Source: Bacteroidota bacterium (GTDB taxonomy: Bacteria > Bacteroidota > Bacteroidia > 2-12-FULL-35-15). Taken from it: a stretch of 64,000 nt of DNA. The notes under the pieces are model-generated. The model was not told the origin of the DNA, ran no database searches, and worked only from the letters and a program-made list of their open reading frames with translations. Of the stretch, positions 48,399 through 57,942 are shown in pieces. Both the position numbers and the translations under genes were made by a program. The stretch lies in contig CANJPX010000006.1 of NCBI GenBank assembly GCA_947476185.1, positions 28,495-92,494 on the forward strand. Direction: 5' to 3'. Every line of letters begins with the position of its first letter. The first letter of the stretch is position 1.

Positions 48399-49505
48399 AT
48401 GAAGGATATCAGATTAATGAAAGGTAACGAAGCTATTGCTGAAGGCGTTATTCGTGCCGGATGTGATGGTTATTTCGGATATCCAATAACTCCGCAATCG
48501 GAAGTATTGGAATATTTAATGGCTAATAAAACAAAGGAACGAACAGGTATGATCGTTTTGCAGGCTGAAAGTGAAATAGCCTCTATTCACATGGTTTATG
48601 GTGGTGCCGCTGCCGGAAAAAGAGTAATGACATCTTCTTCCAGTCCCGGAATCAGCTTGATGCAAGAAGGTATTTCTTTCATGGCGGGAACAGAACTTCC
48701 TTGCTTATTGTTGAACGTTGTCCGTGGTGGTCCGGGATTAGGAACAATCCAGCCTTCACAGTCCGATTATTTCCAAACAGTAAAAGGTGGTGGTCATGGC
48801 GATTATAAAATGATCGTTCTTGCTCCTGCTTCTGTTCAGGAAATGTATGACTTTGCAAAACTGGGATTCGAACTCGCTTTCAAACATCGCATCCAGGTTA
48901 TGGTTTTATCTGATGGAGCAATTGGTCAAATGATGGAAAAGGTTGAACTGGATGAGCAAGTACCTCGTTGGACTGATGCCGAAATTAAAATAAAATCTCC
49001 TTGGGCTACAACGGGAAAAACTCCTGACAGAGAACGTAATATTATTACTTCTTTGGATTTGAATCCGGTGAAACAAGAAATTATCAATATCAATCTGCAG
49101 AAAAAATTTAAGCATATTCAGGATACAGAAGTTCGTTTTGAACGGATACAATGTGATGATGCTGAATATTTATTTGTTGCATATGGATCAAGCGCACGTA
49201 TCTGCCAGAAGGCTGTTTTGCTTGGAAGAGAGCGTGGTATTAAAGTCGGATTATTACGTCCAATTACACTTTTCCCTTTCCCTACTATTGAATTGGCGAA
49301 ATTGGCAAAGCAAGTAAAAGGGATGTTGTCTGTTGAAATGAGTGCCGGACAAATGGTAGAAGACGTTCGGCTAGCGGTAAATGGTGTAGTGCCTGTTGAA
49401 CATTATGGCCGCCTTGGTGGAATTATGCCGGCACCGGACGAAGTATTAAATATTCTAGAAAAAAACTTTATAAAAGAAAAAAGCTATGAGCCACATACCA
49501 ACTAA
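48399..49505 (+). CDS. 2-oxoacid:ferredoxin oxidoreductase alpha subunit (VorB/KorA-like)
   Basis: 'MKGNEAIAEGVIRAGCDGYFGYPITPQSEVLEYL', 'SSSSPGISLMQEGISFMAGTELPCLLLNVVRGGPGLG'. Confidence 0.92.
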   Translation: MKDIRLMKGNEAIAEGVIRAGCDGYFGYPITPQSEVLEYLMANKTKERTGMIVLQAESEIASIHMVYGGAAAGKRVMTSSSSPGISLMQEGISFMAGTELPCLLLNVVRGGPGLGTIQPSQSDYFQTVKGGGHGDYKMIVLAPASVQEMYDFAKLGFELAFKHRIQVMVLSDGAIGQMMEKVELDEQVPRWTDAEIKIKSPWATTGKTPDRERNIITSLDLNPVKQEIININLQKKFKHIQDTEVRFERIQCDDAEYLFVAYGSSARICQKAVLLGRERGIKVGLLRPITLFPFPTIELAKLAKQVKGMLSVEMSAGQMVEDVRLAVNGVVPVEHYGRLGGIMPAPDEVLNILEKNFIKEKSYEPHTN

Positions 49506-50262
49506 AGATGAAATTTGTGAACCTGAAAATATGGTTTACTCCAGAACGTGTTTGTTAACTGACAACGCGCTTTCGTATTGTCCAGGTTGTGGACATGGAA
49601 CTGCACATCGATTAATAATGGAAGTTATTGAAGAAATGAATTTGCAAGCAGATACTATCGGGGTTGCTCCTGTTGGATGTTCGGTACTTGCCTATGATTT
49701 TATGAATATCGATATGCAGCAGGCAGCACACGGAAGAGCGCCGGCTGTAGCAACAGGAATAAAAAGACTTTATCCTGATAAATTCGTATTCACCTATCAG
49801 GGTGATGGCGATCTTGCAGCTATCGGAACCGGAGAAACAATTCATGTTTGTAACAGAGGAGAAAACATTACGGTGTTTTTTGTGAACAATGGAATTTATG
49901 GAATGACCGGCGGACAAATGGCTCCGACAACGCTTCCGAATATGAAGACTGCCACGTCACCTTTTGGGCGTGATACAGAAACAATGGGACATCCATTGAA
50001 AATTACAGAATTGATCGCAAATCTTCCGGGAACATATTTTGTTTCCCGTCAATCTGTTCATACACCTGCGAATGTGCGTAAAGCAAAAAAAGCAATTGAA
50101 AAAGCAATTTCATACCAAAAATTAAACAAAGGATTATGCTTTGTAGAAATTGTTTCAAATTGTAATTCAGGTTGGAAAATGACACCGTTGGAATCAAATA
50201 AATGGATGGAAGATAATATGTTCCCTTATTATCCTCTTGGTGATATTAAAGTACCGAAGTAA
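49486..50262 (+). CDS. 2-oxoacid:ferredoxin oxidoreductase beta subunit
   Basis: 'LSYCPGCGHGTAHRLIMEVIEE', 'TYQGDGDLAAIGTGETIHVCNRGENITVFFVNNGIYGMTGGQMAPTTL'. Confidence 0.92.
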   Translation: MSHIPTKDEICEPENMVYSRTCLLTDNALSYCPGCGHGTAHRLIMEVIEEMNLQADTIGVAPVGCSVLAYDFMNIDMQQAAHGRAPAVATGIKRLYPDKFVFTYQGDGDLAAIGTGETIHVCNRGENITVFFVNNGIYGMTGGQMAPTTLPNMKTATSPFGRDTETMGHPLKITELIANLPGTYFVSRQSVHTPANVRKAKKAIEKAISYQKLNKGLCFVEIVSNCNSGWKMTPLESNKWMEDNMFPYYPLGDIKVPK

Positions 50263-50317
50263 TAAAAAATAATGTTGTGTACATTTTCAAATTGTTTAAT
50301 ATTCAAATTATAAAGAT

Positions 50318-50872
50318 ATGACTGAAGAAATTATTATTGCCGGATTTGGTGGTCAAGGTGTTTTGTCTATGGGGAAAATTCTTGCTTACTCAGGAATGAT
50401 GCAAAATAAAGAGGTGAGCTGGTTCCCTTCTTATGGACCTGAAATGCGTGGTGGAACAGCCAATGTTACTGTGATCATAAGTGATGAACGTATTAGTTCT
50501 CCTATTTTAAACAAGTTTGATACGGCCATCATTTTGAATCAGCAATCAATGGATAAGTTTGAGAACTCCGTTAAGAAAGGTGGCGTTTTGATCTATGATC
50601 CAAATGGAATTGTTCGTCATCCTGAAAGAAAGGATATCAATATTTATACTATCGATGCAGCTGATGAGGCTGCTAGATTAGGTTTAGCAAAAGTTTTTAA
50701 TATGCTTGTATTAGGAGCATTCTTAAAACTTAAACCATTGATCGAACCTGAATATATGCGTAAAGGACTTGAAAAATCTTTACCGCTGCGTCATCACAAT
50801 TCAATTCCTGAAAATGAAAAAGCAATTGAAAGAGGAAAAGAAATTGTGAAGGAGATTCATTTAGCAAATTAA
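50318..50872 (+). CDS. 2-oxoacid:ferredoxin oxidoreductase gamma subunit
   Basis: 'IIIAGFGGQGVLSMGKILAYSGMMQNKEVSWFPSYGPEMRGGTANVTVIIS'. Confidence 0.93.
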   Translation: MTEEIIIAGFGGQGVLSMGKILAYSGMMQNKEVSWFPSYGPEMRGGTANVTVIISDERISSPILNKFDTAIILNQQSMDKFENSVKKGGVLIYDPNGIVRHPERKDINIYTIDAADEAARLGLAKVFNMLVLGAFLKLKPLIEPEYMRKGLEKSLPLRHHNSIPENEKAIERGKEIVKEIHLAN

Positions 50873-50903
50873 TTATTTTAAACAGAATCAAAAATTTATT
50901 GCA

Positions 50904-51287
50904 ATGAAAGTTCTTTTAGCAAAGCCCGGTCTTGATGGCCACGATGTTGGAGTTAAAGTATTAGCTCATGGATTAATAGAAGCTGGATTTAAAGTAGTTT
51001 ATACCGGACTCAGAAAAACAATTGAAGAGATCGTAGATATGGCGACTGAAAATAAAGTTGATATTATCGGGATGTCAATTCTTTCAGGAACACATTTGGT
51101 TCTTGCAAAAAAAATGAAGGAAGTAATGGACGAAAGAAAATTAAATATTCCTTGGTTTGTTGGAGGAAATATTCCTGCAAAAGATATTGATGAGTTAAAA
51201 AAAATCGGGGCAGCACAAGCTTTTCCTACCGGAAGCAAAGTGATGGATGTGGTGGCCTATTTTAATGCAATAAAAATAACAGCATAA
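50904..51287 (+). CDS. B12-binding subunit of acyl-CoA mutase (methylmalonyl-CoA mutase C-terminal domain family)
   Basis: 'KVLLAKPGLDGHDVGVKVLAHGLIEAGFKVVYTGLRKTIEEIV' with the DxHxxG cobalamin motif; stand-alone. Confidence 0.94.
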   Translation: MKVLLAKPGLDGHDVGVKVLAHGLIEAGFKVVYTGLRKTIEEIVDMATENKVDIIGMSILSGTHLVLAKKMKEVMDERKLNIPWFVGGNIPAKDIDELKKIGAAQAFPTGSKVMDVVAYFNAIKITA

Positions 51288-51313
51288 TTAAATTATTAAA
51301 ATTTTCAACAATC

Positions 51314-52948
51314 ATGGCTGATGCAAAAATAAAATCTATGAAAGGTAAAACTGCGAAGGAGTTAAATGTAAAGCCGGTTTTTCTTGAATCCGGATTAGAA
51401 GTGAATCCTGTTTATACTGCAGAAGATTTGAATGCAACAAGTAGTACTCATGAGATGCCGGGCGAATATCCTTTCACCCGTGGTATTCATCCTACAATGT
51501 ATCGCAATAAACCATTTACTATTCGTCAATATGCCGGATTTGCATCTCCTGAAGAAACCAATGAACGATTTCAATTTTTAATAAAAAACGGACAATCAGG
51601 ATTAAATGTTGCTTTTGATCTTCCAACACAATGCGGACTCGATTCCGATGATCCACGGGCTTTTGGTGAAGTTGGAAGAGTTGGGATGTCGATTGACACA
51701 TTACATGATTTTGAAATTGCATTTAAAAATATTGACCTTGATAAGATAACAGTTTCAATGACAATTAATGGAACTGCAATTATTCTGATTGCCATGTATA
51801 TCGCTATGGCAGAAAAAGCAGGATATGATATTTCTACACTTCGAGGGACTGCTCAAAATGATATATTGAAAGAATTTATCGGTAGAGGAACCTGGATCTT
51901 TCCCGTTGATAAATCCGTTAAATTGGTGGTTGATACAATCGAATATTGCGCTAAGCATGTTCCTAAATATAGTCCTGTTAGTGTCTGCGGATATCATATC
52001 AGAGAAAGTGGAGCTAACCCGATCCAGGAAATGGCATATGCTTTCTGTATCGCAAAGGCTTATACTGATGGAGCATTGAGCAGAGGAATTACAATCGATG
52101 ATTTTGCATCACGACTGTCATTCAATTTTGATATTTATGGAAATCTTTTTGAACAGGTTGCAAAATTCCGTGGAGGAAGAAGATTGTGGGCGAAAATAAT
52201 CCGTGAAGAGTATGGTGCAAAAAAAGACAGTTCTTGTTGGTTGAGAATGATCGCTGGTGGAGGTGGAGGAGGATTAACAAAAGAACAACCTGAAAATAAT
52301 ATTGTACGAAGTGCCTACTATGCATTGATAAGTGCGCTTTCCGGGACGCAAACAATGGCTCTTTGTAGTTATGATGAAGCGTATACAATTCCTACAGAAC
52401 ATTCTGCCGAAATTTCTTTGCGTACCATGCAGATCATGATCCATGAAATGGGCATATGTGATACAGTTGATCCTTTAGGCGGTTCTTATTATGTAGAAGC
52501 ATTGACTGATAAATTTGAGGAAGAAATTAAAAAAGAAATGAAAACGGTTGAGAAGTGGGATGGAATAATTAATGCAGTTGCAACCGGAAAGATTCAGGAG
52601 TCTGTTTCTAAACAAGCATATGTGAGAGAAATGGGAATGCAGACCGGTAAAGTTCCTAAAGTAGGTGTAAATATTTATACCAGAGAAGAAGAAGCAAAAG
52701 ATGTTGAATTTCATCCCTACAATTTAAAAGCAGCAAATGCTCAAATAGGGGAATTGAAAACAACAAAAGCAGCAAGAGATTCTGAAAAGGTAAAAGCGTG
52801 TTTGGCATTGGTAAAACAAGATGCAATAGAGGATAAAAATTTAATGCCCTCGATAATTGCTGCAGTAAAAGAATATTGTACAGTGGGTGAAATTGTTTCT
52901 GCAATGAAAGAAGTGTATGGAGAATTTAAAGAACCAATATTTTTTTAA
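51314..52948 (+). CDS. Coenzyme B12-dependent acyl-CoA mutase large subunit (MCM family, noncanonical substrate loop)
   Basis: 'GEYPFTRGIHPTMYRNKPFTIRQYAGFASPEETNERF', 'LRGTAQNDILKEFIGRGTWIFP', 'VCGYHIRESGA', 'LRMIAGGGGGGLTKEQPENNIVR'. Confidence 0.92.
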   Translation: MADAKIKSMKGKTAKELNVKPVFLESGLEVNPVYTAEDLNATSSTHEMPGEYPFTRGIHPTMYRNKPFTIRQYAGFASPEETNERFQFLIKNGQSGLNVAFDLPTQCGLDSDDPRAFGEVGRVGMSIDTLHDFEIAFKNIDLDKITVSMTINGTAIILIAMYIAMAEKAGYDISTLRGTAQNDILKEFIGRGTWIFPVDKSVKLVVDTIEYCAKHVPKYSPVSVCGYHIRESGANPIQEMAYAFCIAKAYTDGALSRGITIDDFASRLSFNFDIYGNLFEQVAKFRGGRRLWAKIIREEYGAKKDSSCWLRMIAGGGGGGLTKEQPENNIVRSAYYALISALSGTQTMALCSYDEAYTIPTEHSAEISLRTMQIMIHEMGICDTVDPLGGSYYVEALTDKFEEEIKKEMKTVEKWDGIINAVATGKIQESVSKQAYVREMGMQTGKVPKVGVNIYTREEEAKDVEFHPYNLKAANAQIGELKTTKAARDSEKVKACLALVKQDAIEDKNLMPSIIAAVKEYCTVGEIVSAMKEVYGEFKEPIFF

Positions 52949-52954
52949 ATAGCA

Positions 52955-54160
52955 ATGCGAACAAAAAAAGATATTATTGTATTATCACTTGAGCAAGCTC
53001 TGGCACTGCCATTTGCAACACAACGAATGGTGCATCAGGGGTGGCGTGTGATCCGGCTTGAGACTCCTGCAGAAGACGGTGGAGGAAATCCCGGTGATCC
53101 GAATAGATACATTGGTGCTGATCTTGGTTATCATGATCTGCATTCCTATTACATCGCTCCTAATATCGGAAAGGAAGCGATCACCATTAATTTAAAAAAG
53201 AAAGAAGGTCAGGAGCTTCTCTTGAAACTAATAAAAGAATTAGAAGTTGATGTATTCATGTGCAATACTTTGCCAAAACGTTACAAACAACTTGGAATTG
53301 ATTTTGAAACATTAAAACAAGCTAATCCAAATATCATTTGGTGCGGTATTTCTGCCATGGGGCCTGATTATCCGGATCGTGCAGGTTATGACCCGGCATT
53401 GCAAGCATTGATGGGTTATACTTATTTAACCGGAGAGTCGGATGGAAAACCTGTTCCCTCTGGAATTCCGATAATTGACTTGAAGGCTGGCGATGAAGCA
53501 TTTACGCAGGTTATTCTTGCGATGTTAGATCAGAAAGCGGGTGGAAAAGAAATACATATTTCTATGGCACAATGTGCTGCCAGTTGGTTAATAACAGCAT
53601 TGCCTCAATTGGAATTTGTGAAAAATGAAAATGAACTTTTCACAAGAAGTGGAAATGAGCATCGCAGTTTTATTCCATGTAACGTTTATCCAACAAAAGA
53701 TGGAATGGTATATCTTGCAATTGGAAATGATTCTCAATGGGCAAAATTTTCTTCACATGTCGGATTCGAAAAATTAGCATGTGAGAGCAGAAGAACAAAT
53801 GCGGGAAGGATGATTGAAAAAGAGAATATCTATAAAGAGATCGGTGAATGCACAAAAGAATATTCTACGAAGGAATTTGTGGACCTGTGTTTAAAAATAA
53901 ATCTCGCTGTTTCTCCTGTAAATACTACCAAAGACGTTGCTTCACTTGATTTTGTATCTAAGGAATTAATTAAAACAGTTTTGCCAAGCGGTAAAACTGT
54001 TGCACTTTTTCCGTCCTCAGTTGAAACGGATTTTTTGAAAGAAAACAATAATGTGCTTTCATTTGCTCCTCGTTTAGGGGAACAAAATAAGATAGTTTTT
54101 TCTGAGGCAGGTTTTTCTGAGACAGACATTAATGAGATGGCAAAAAATAATGTGATATAA
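52955..54160 (+). CDS. CaiB/BaiF (type III) CoA-transferase
   Basis: 'ALALPFATQRMVHQGWRVIRLETPAEDGGGNPGD', 'NLKKKEGQELLLKLIKELEVDVFMCNTLPKRYKQLGIDFETLKQANPNIIWCGISAMGP'. Confidence 0.92.
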   Translation: MRTKKDIIVLSLEQALALPFATQRMVHQGWRVIRLETPAEDGGGNPGDPNRYIGADLGYHDLHSYYIAPNIGKEAITINLKKKEGQELLLKLIKELEVDVFMCNTLPKRYKQLGIDFETLKQANPNIIWCGISAMGPDYPDRAGYDPALQALMGYTYLTGESDGKPVPSGIPIIDLKAGDEAFTQVILAMLDQKAGGKEIHISMAQCAASWLITALPQLEFVKNENELFTRSGNEHRSFIPCNVYPTKDGMVYLAIGNDSQWAKFSSHVGFEKLACESRRTNAGRMIEKENIYKEIGECTKEYSTKEFVDLCLKINLAVSPVNTTKDVASLDFVSKELIKTVLPSGKTVALFPSSVETDFLKENNNVLSFAPRLGEQNKIVFSEAGFSETDINEMAKNNVI

Positions 54161-54161
54161 T

Positions 54162-57100
54162 ATGATAGAGCGCACGATAAATATTTTAACAGCTCATTCT
54201 TCAGAACACAAGACTTGTGTAATGGGGAATGAAGGAATAGCTCGTGCCGCAATTGAAGCAGGTGTTGATGGCGTTTTTTCTTATCCCGGTACTCCTTCAA
54301 CAGAGATCTCTGAAATTTTTAATCACGTAAATAATTTTCAAAGCGAAACTTCTAACAAAGAGAAATATCCTGAACAAACATACCATCCAATTTATTTTGA
54401 ATACAGTATAAATGAAAAAATTGCTTTAGAAAAGGCCATTGCTTTTTCTATAGGAAACAAAAGTGCTTTGTGTGTGATGAAGAATGTTGGAATGAATGTA
54501 GCCAGCGATCCTTTGATGTCGGTTACGTATCAAACCATCGTTGCTCCTTTGGTTATTGTTGTTTGCGATGACCCGGGTTGTCATTCAAGTTCAAATGAAC
54601 AGGATTCCAGATATTGGGGGCCAATGGCATCTGTTCCGATTTTTAATCCCGCAACTCCTGATGATGCATTTAAAATGATCAAGCAGGCTTTTGAACTTTC
54701 AGATAAAATAAAATTACCTGTTATTGTTCGCACTACTACTCGCGTTTCACATACACGTGGGATCGTAACTTATGGAAATGTGTTTTATAGATCACGCGAT
54801 GCTCACTTTGACCGGTTACCGGAACATATTAATATTCCGGCAAGAACAGCAACTGCACATACACGATTGCTGGATAAATTAAGATCAGAAAATGTTCTTG
54901 CATTATTGAAACATAATAGCAAAACAATTCTTGATGGTGAAGGTGCTAAGTTGGGAATAATAAGTAGTGGTGTTGCAACATCCTATGTAACAGAAATTCT
55001 TTTTCAGAATGATCTTTCACATAAAGTAAATCTTCTTGATTTAGGTTTAATACATCCATTTCCTGAAAAGGAGGTTGTGGATTTTCTGAAAAAAGGTTTT
55101 GAGAAAATTCTGATTCTGGAAGAATTAGATGCTTTTGTTGAATCGGCAGTTCGCAATGTAGCGCAGCGGAATGGACTCAATGTATCTATTTTAGGAAAGG
55201 GTTTTTCAGAAATTGCTTTGACAGGTGAATTTTCTATTGATATTATCACAAAAGTGCTAGAAGATTTTTCGGGCAGTTCTTTTGAAAAGAATAAAAATGA
55301 GCCTTTGCAAAATGCCGATAAATTTCTGGATAAACTACCTCCTCGTCCTCCAACTCTTTGTGCCGGTTGTCCGCATCGTGCTACTTTTTATCTTTTGAAA
55401 CTTGCTATTCCTCGTGAACAAAGTGAATTGATCATGTGTGGAGATATCGGTTGTTTTGGGTTGGGTGCACTTCCTCCTTTGAAAATGATTGATACGATCA
55501 ATCATATGGGTATGAGTATTTCGATGGCTCAGGGATTATATGAATCATTTCATTCATCTGAAAAAAGTAAAAAGGTTGTTGCTCTTTTGGGAGACGGAAC
55601 TTTCTTTCATAGTGGCTTGGCCTCTCTTGTGAATGCAGTTTATACACGTGCAAATATTTTGGTTATCATATTTGATAACAGAACTACCGGAATGACCGGT
55701 CATCAGCCACACCCTGGAGCTTCTCGCACATCAAAATATCATGAAATTGACCTTCCTCCATTGCTTAAAGGTTTAGGAATAGAAGTTGTTGAAACGATCA
55801 ACCCTTTTAATGTAAACGAAAGTTTTGAAAAGGTCAATAAAGCGATGGAACATGAAGGTGTGTCAGTTCTCGTTTCGAGAGCCCCTTGTATTTTTCTTCC
55901 GGATTTCAAAGATAAGATCGATAAGAGAATGAAAATTGTCGTGGATCCGAATCGTTGTAATACTTGCGAAAATCACGAAGATATTTCTCTTTCTTGCTCA
56001 CGGTGTTATGCTCCAAAAAGTAATTTATCCAGAGCTAAGGCAAAATTGGTTGCTGAATTTTCTATTGCCGGTTCGGAACAACTTTGTCCTGCAAATATTT
56101 GTAACCATGGCTTTTTTAATTCCGTGCTTGAAAGTGAATTTAAATCAGCAATAGAAATTGTTCGTGATAAAATATTGTTTGCCCGTACCTGTGGCGATAT
56201 TTGTCACCGACCATGCGAATTTTTCTCTAAAGAGGAAAATGTTATTCCGATAAAACTGATCAAAAAAACTGTATCCTCTTTTGATGAATTGTTTCTCGAT
56301 TTTTCTGCTCCTATAAAAAGAGCGAAAGAGGCTCCGAAAAAAAATAAAACGGTCGCTATTATTGGTGCTGGTCCGGCAGGTCTAAGTGCTGCTTATGATC
56401 TGATTCAAGCCGGATATAATGTTAGTATTTTTGAAAAAGAAAGTAAGGCCGGAGGGATGGTCACTTTTGCAATTCCGTATTTCAGAATGGATAAATCGGG
56501 TTTTGATACCGAAGCAATGCAGTTGGAAAAGATGGGTGTTAAATTTCATTTCAACAGATCTCTAGGAAAAGATTTCACCTTAGAAAAATTGGAGAAAGAA
56601 TTTGACTCCGTTATTCTTGCAATTGGAATGAATAGTTCCAAAACACTCGACATCATTGAAAAAAGTATTCCTTCATCAAAAAAGAGTGACGCATTGTCTT
56701 TTCTAAAAATGTTCAATCATCAGGAAAATAATATTAAAGAAAATTCAACAATTTTAATTATCGGTGGTGGAAATAGTGCTATTGATGCGGCTAGATCTGC
56801 GAAAAAAATGCATCCTGAGAATAGGGTCATTGTGTCTTGCATTGAAACGGAAAGTACAATGCCTGCTTTTGTTGAGGAAGTTAAACACGCTGCTGATGAA
56901 GGTGTGAAATTTATTTTTGATAGTTATGTGGAGAAGGTTTCGGTTGGAAAGAATGAACAAATAAATATTGTTCTGAATTCCTTCAGCGATAAAAAAGAAT
57001 TGTCTAATTTCCATTGTGATCATGTGATTACGGCCATCGGACAAACTGCTGAAGAAGCTGTTATCGGAGCACTTCAAAAGGATGAAAGTACAAGAGTGAA

Positions 57101-57524
57101 AAGTGAAAATAGTTATACAGGCTACGGAAATGTTTTTGCTGCCGGTGATATCAGCTCCGGAAATAACATTAGTGTGATCGGAGCAATCGCCTCCGGGAAA
57201 AAGGCTGCAATAGGGGTCCGTAAACTTTTGGAGAATTATAAATTTGAGTATGAAGGCGAAGAAGCATTGGAGCGTTTAAATACTCAAACACTTCCAACTA
57301 GAAATTCTCTTGCTCAAAATACGGATGTTGAAATTGAGAAGTTTGACCTGTATCAATCCTGCAAAAAATGTAATCATTGTATCGATAATTTTGGTTGTCC
57401 TGCAATGGTAAAAGTAAATGGGAAAGTCCAAATAGATATGAGTCGTTGTAACTTATGCGGTTTGTGTATTGATGTTTGTCCGAACAATGCGATCAGTTGG
57501 GAAGCAGAAACCGTGATAAATTAG
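54162..57524 (+). CDS. iorA: Indolepyruvate:ferredoxin oxidoreductase alpha-like subunit fused to GltD-like FAD/NAD(P) module and 4Fe-4S domain
   Basis: IorA-like 'MGNEGIARAAIEAGVDGVFSYPGTPSTEISEIF', 'RPPTLCAGCPHRATFYLLK', 'LGDGTFFHSGLASLVNAVY'; GltD-like 'VAIIGAGPAGLSAAYDLIQAGYNVSIFEKESKAGGM', 'IIGGGNSAIDAARSAKKM'; C-term 'CNLCGLCIDVCPNNAI'. Confidence 0.88.
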   Translation: MIERTINILTAHSSEHKTCVMGNEGIARAAIEAGVDGVFSYPGTPSTEISEIFNHVNNFQSETSNKEKYPEQTYHPIYFEYSINEKIALEKAIAFSIGNKSALCVMKNVGMNVASDPLMSVTYQTIVAPLVIVVCDDPGCHSSSNEQDSRYWGPMASVPIFNPATPDDAFKMIKQAFELSDKIKLPVIVRTTTRVSHTRGIVTYGNVFYRSRDAHFDRLPEHINIPARTATAHTRLLDKLRSENVLALLKHNSKTILDGEGAKLGIISSGVATSYVTEILFQNDLSHKVNLLDLGLIHPFPEKEVVDFLKKGFEKILILEELDAFVESAVRNVAQRNGLNVSILGKGFSEIALTGEFSIDIITKVLEDFSGSSFEKNKNEPLQNADKFLDKLPPRPPTLCAGCPHRATFYLLKLAIPREQSELIMCGDIGCFGLGALPPLKMIDTINHMGMSISMAQGLYESFHSSEKSKKVVALLGDGTFFHSGLASLVNAVYTRANILVIIFDNRTTGMTGHQPHPGASRTSKYHEIDLPPLLKGLGIEVVETINPFNVNESFEKVNKAMEHEGVSVLVSRAPCIFLPDFKDKIDKRMKIVVDPNRCNTCENHEDISLSCSRCYAPKSNLSRAKAKLVAEFSIAGSEQLCPANICNHGFFNSVLESEFKSAIEIVRDKILFARTCGDICHRPCEFFSKEENVIPIKLIKKTVSSFDELFLDFSAPIKRAKEAPKKNKTVAIIGAGPAGLSAAYDLIQAGYNVSIFEKESKAGGMVTFAIPYFRMDKSGFDTEAMQLEKMGVKFHFNRSLGKDFTLEKLEKEFDSVILAIGMNSSKTLDIIEKSIPSSKKSDALSFLKMFNHQENNIKENSTILIIGGGNSAIDAARSAKKMHPENRVIVSCIETESTMPAFVEEVKHAADEGVKFIFDSYVEKVSVGKNEQINIVLNSFSDKKELSNFHCDHVITAIGQTAEEAVIGALQKDESTRVKSENSYTGYGNVFAAGDISSGNNISVIGAIASGKKAAIGVRKLLENYKFEYEGEEALERLNTQTLPTRNSLAQNTDVEIEKFDLYQSCKKCNHCIDNFGCPAMVKVNGKVQIDMSRCNLCGLCIDVCPNNAISWEAETVIN

Positions 57525-57525
57525 A

Positions 57526-57942
57526 ATGTTGAAAAGTTGGCCCTATAATATTACCCCTAACAAAGTAATTTCTACCGAAATTGGTGATATATTTATCGAT
57601 GAAAATGGTGTCTTGGTCATGCGGTATACAAGCGATCTTGATTTTGGGCTGGAAATGGCTAAGTCTGCTATCAAAATCTGTGAGGATATAGTTGGTGATC
57701 ATAAGGTTCCGGTTATGGTAATTACCGGAGAATTTGGTAGTATGTCGACCGAGACTCGTGAATATCTTTCAGGTAAAGAAGTTGCAAAACACAGAAAGGC
57801 TGTTGCTCTGGTTGTCAATAATTTATCTCATAGATTAATAGCACAGTTTATCATTAAAATGAGGAATAAATATTATCCAACACAAGTTTTCAAAAATGAA
57901 GAAGAAGCCTTAATTTGGCTAAATAAAATAAATGAATCATAA
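57526..57942 (+). CDS. Small STAS/SpoIIAA-like protein between iorA and iorB
   Basis: 138 aa, 'VPVMVITGEFGSMSTETREYLSGKEVAKHRKAVALVVNNLSHRLIAQFIIKM' alpha/beta pattern; 2 bp after iorA and overlapping iorB. Confidence 0.5.
   Translation: MLKSWPYNITPNKVISTEIGDIFIDENGVLVMRYTSDLDFGLEMAKSAIKICEDIVGDHKVPVMVITGEFGSMSTETREYLSGKEVAKHRKAVALVVNNLSHRLIAQFIIKMRNKYYPTQVFKNEEEALIWLNKINES

Noticed and set aside
51314-52948. Ordinary methylmalonyl-CoA mutase (mutB)
   Set aside because: Noncanonical active-site loop, separate small B12 subunit and catabolic gene context argue against the housekeeping enzyme.
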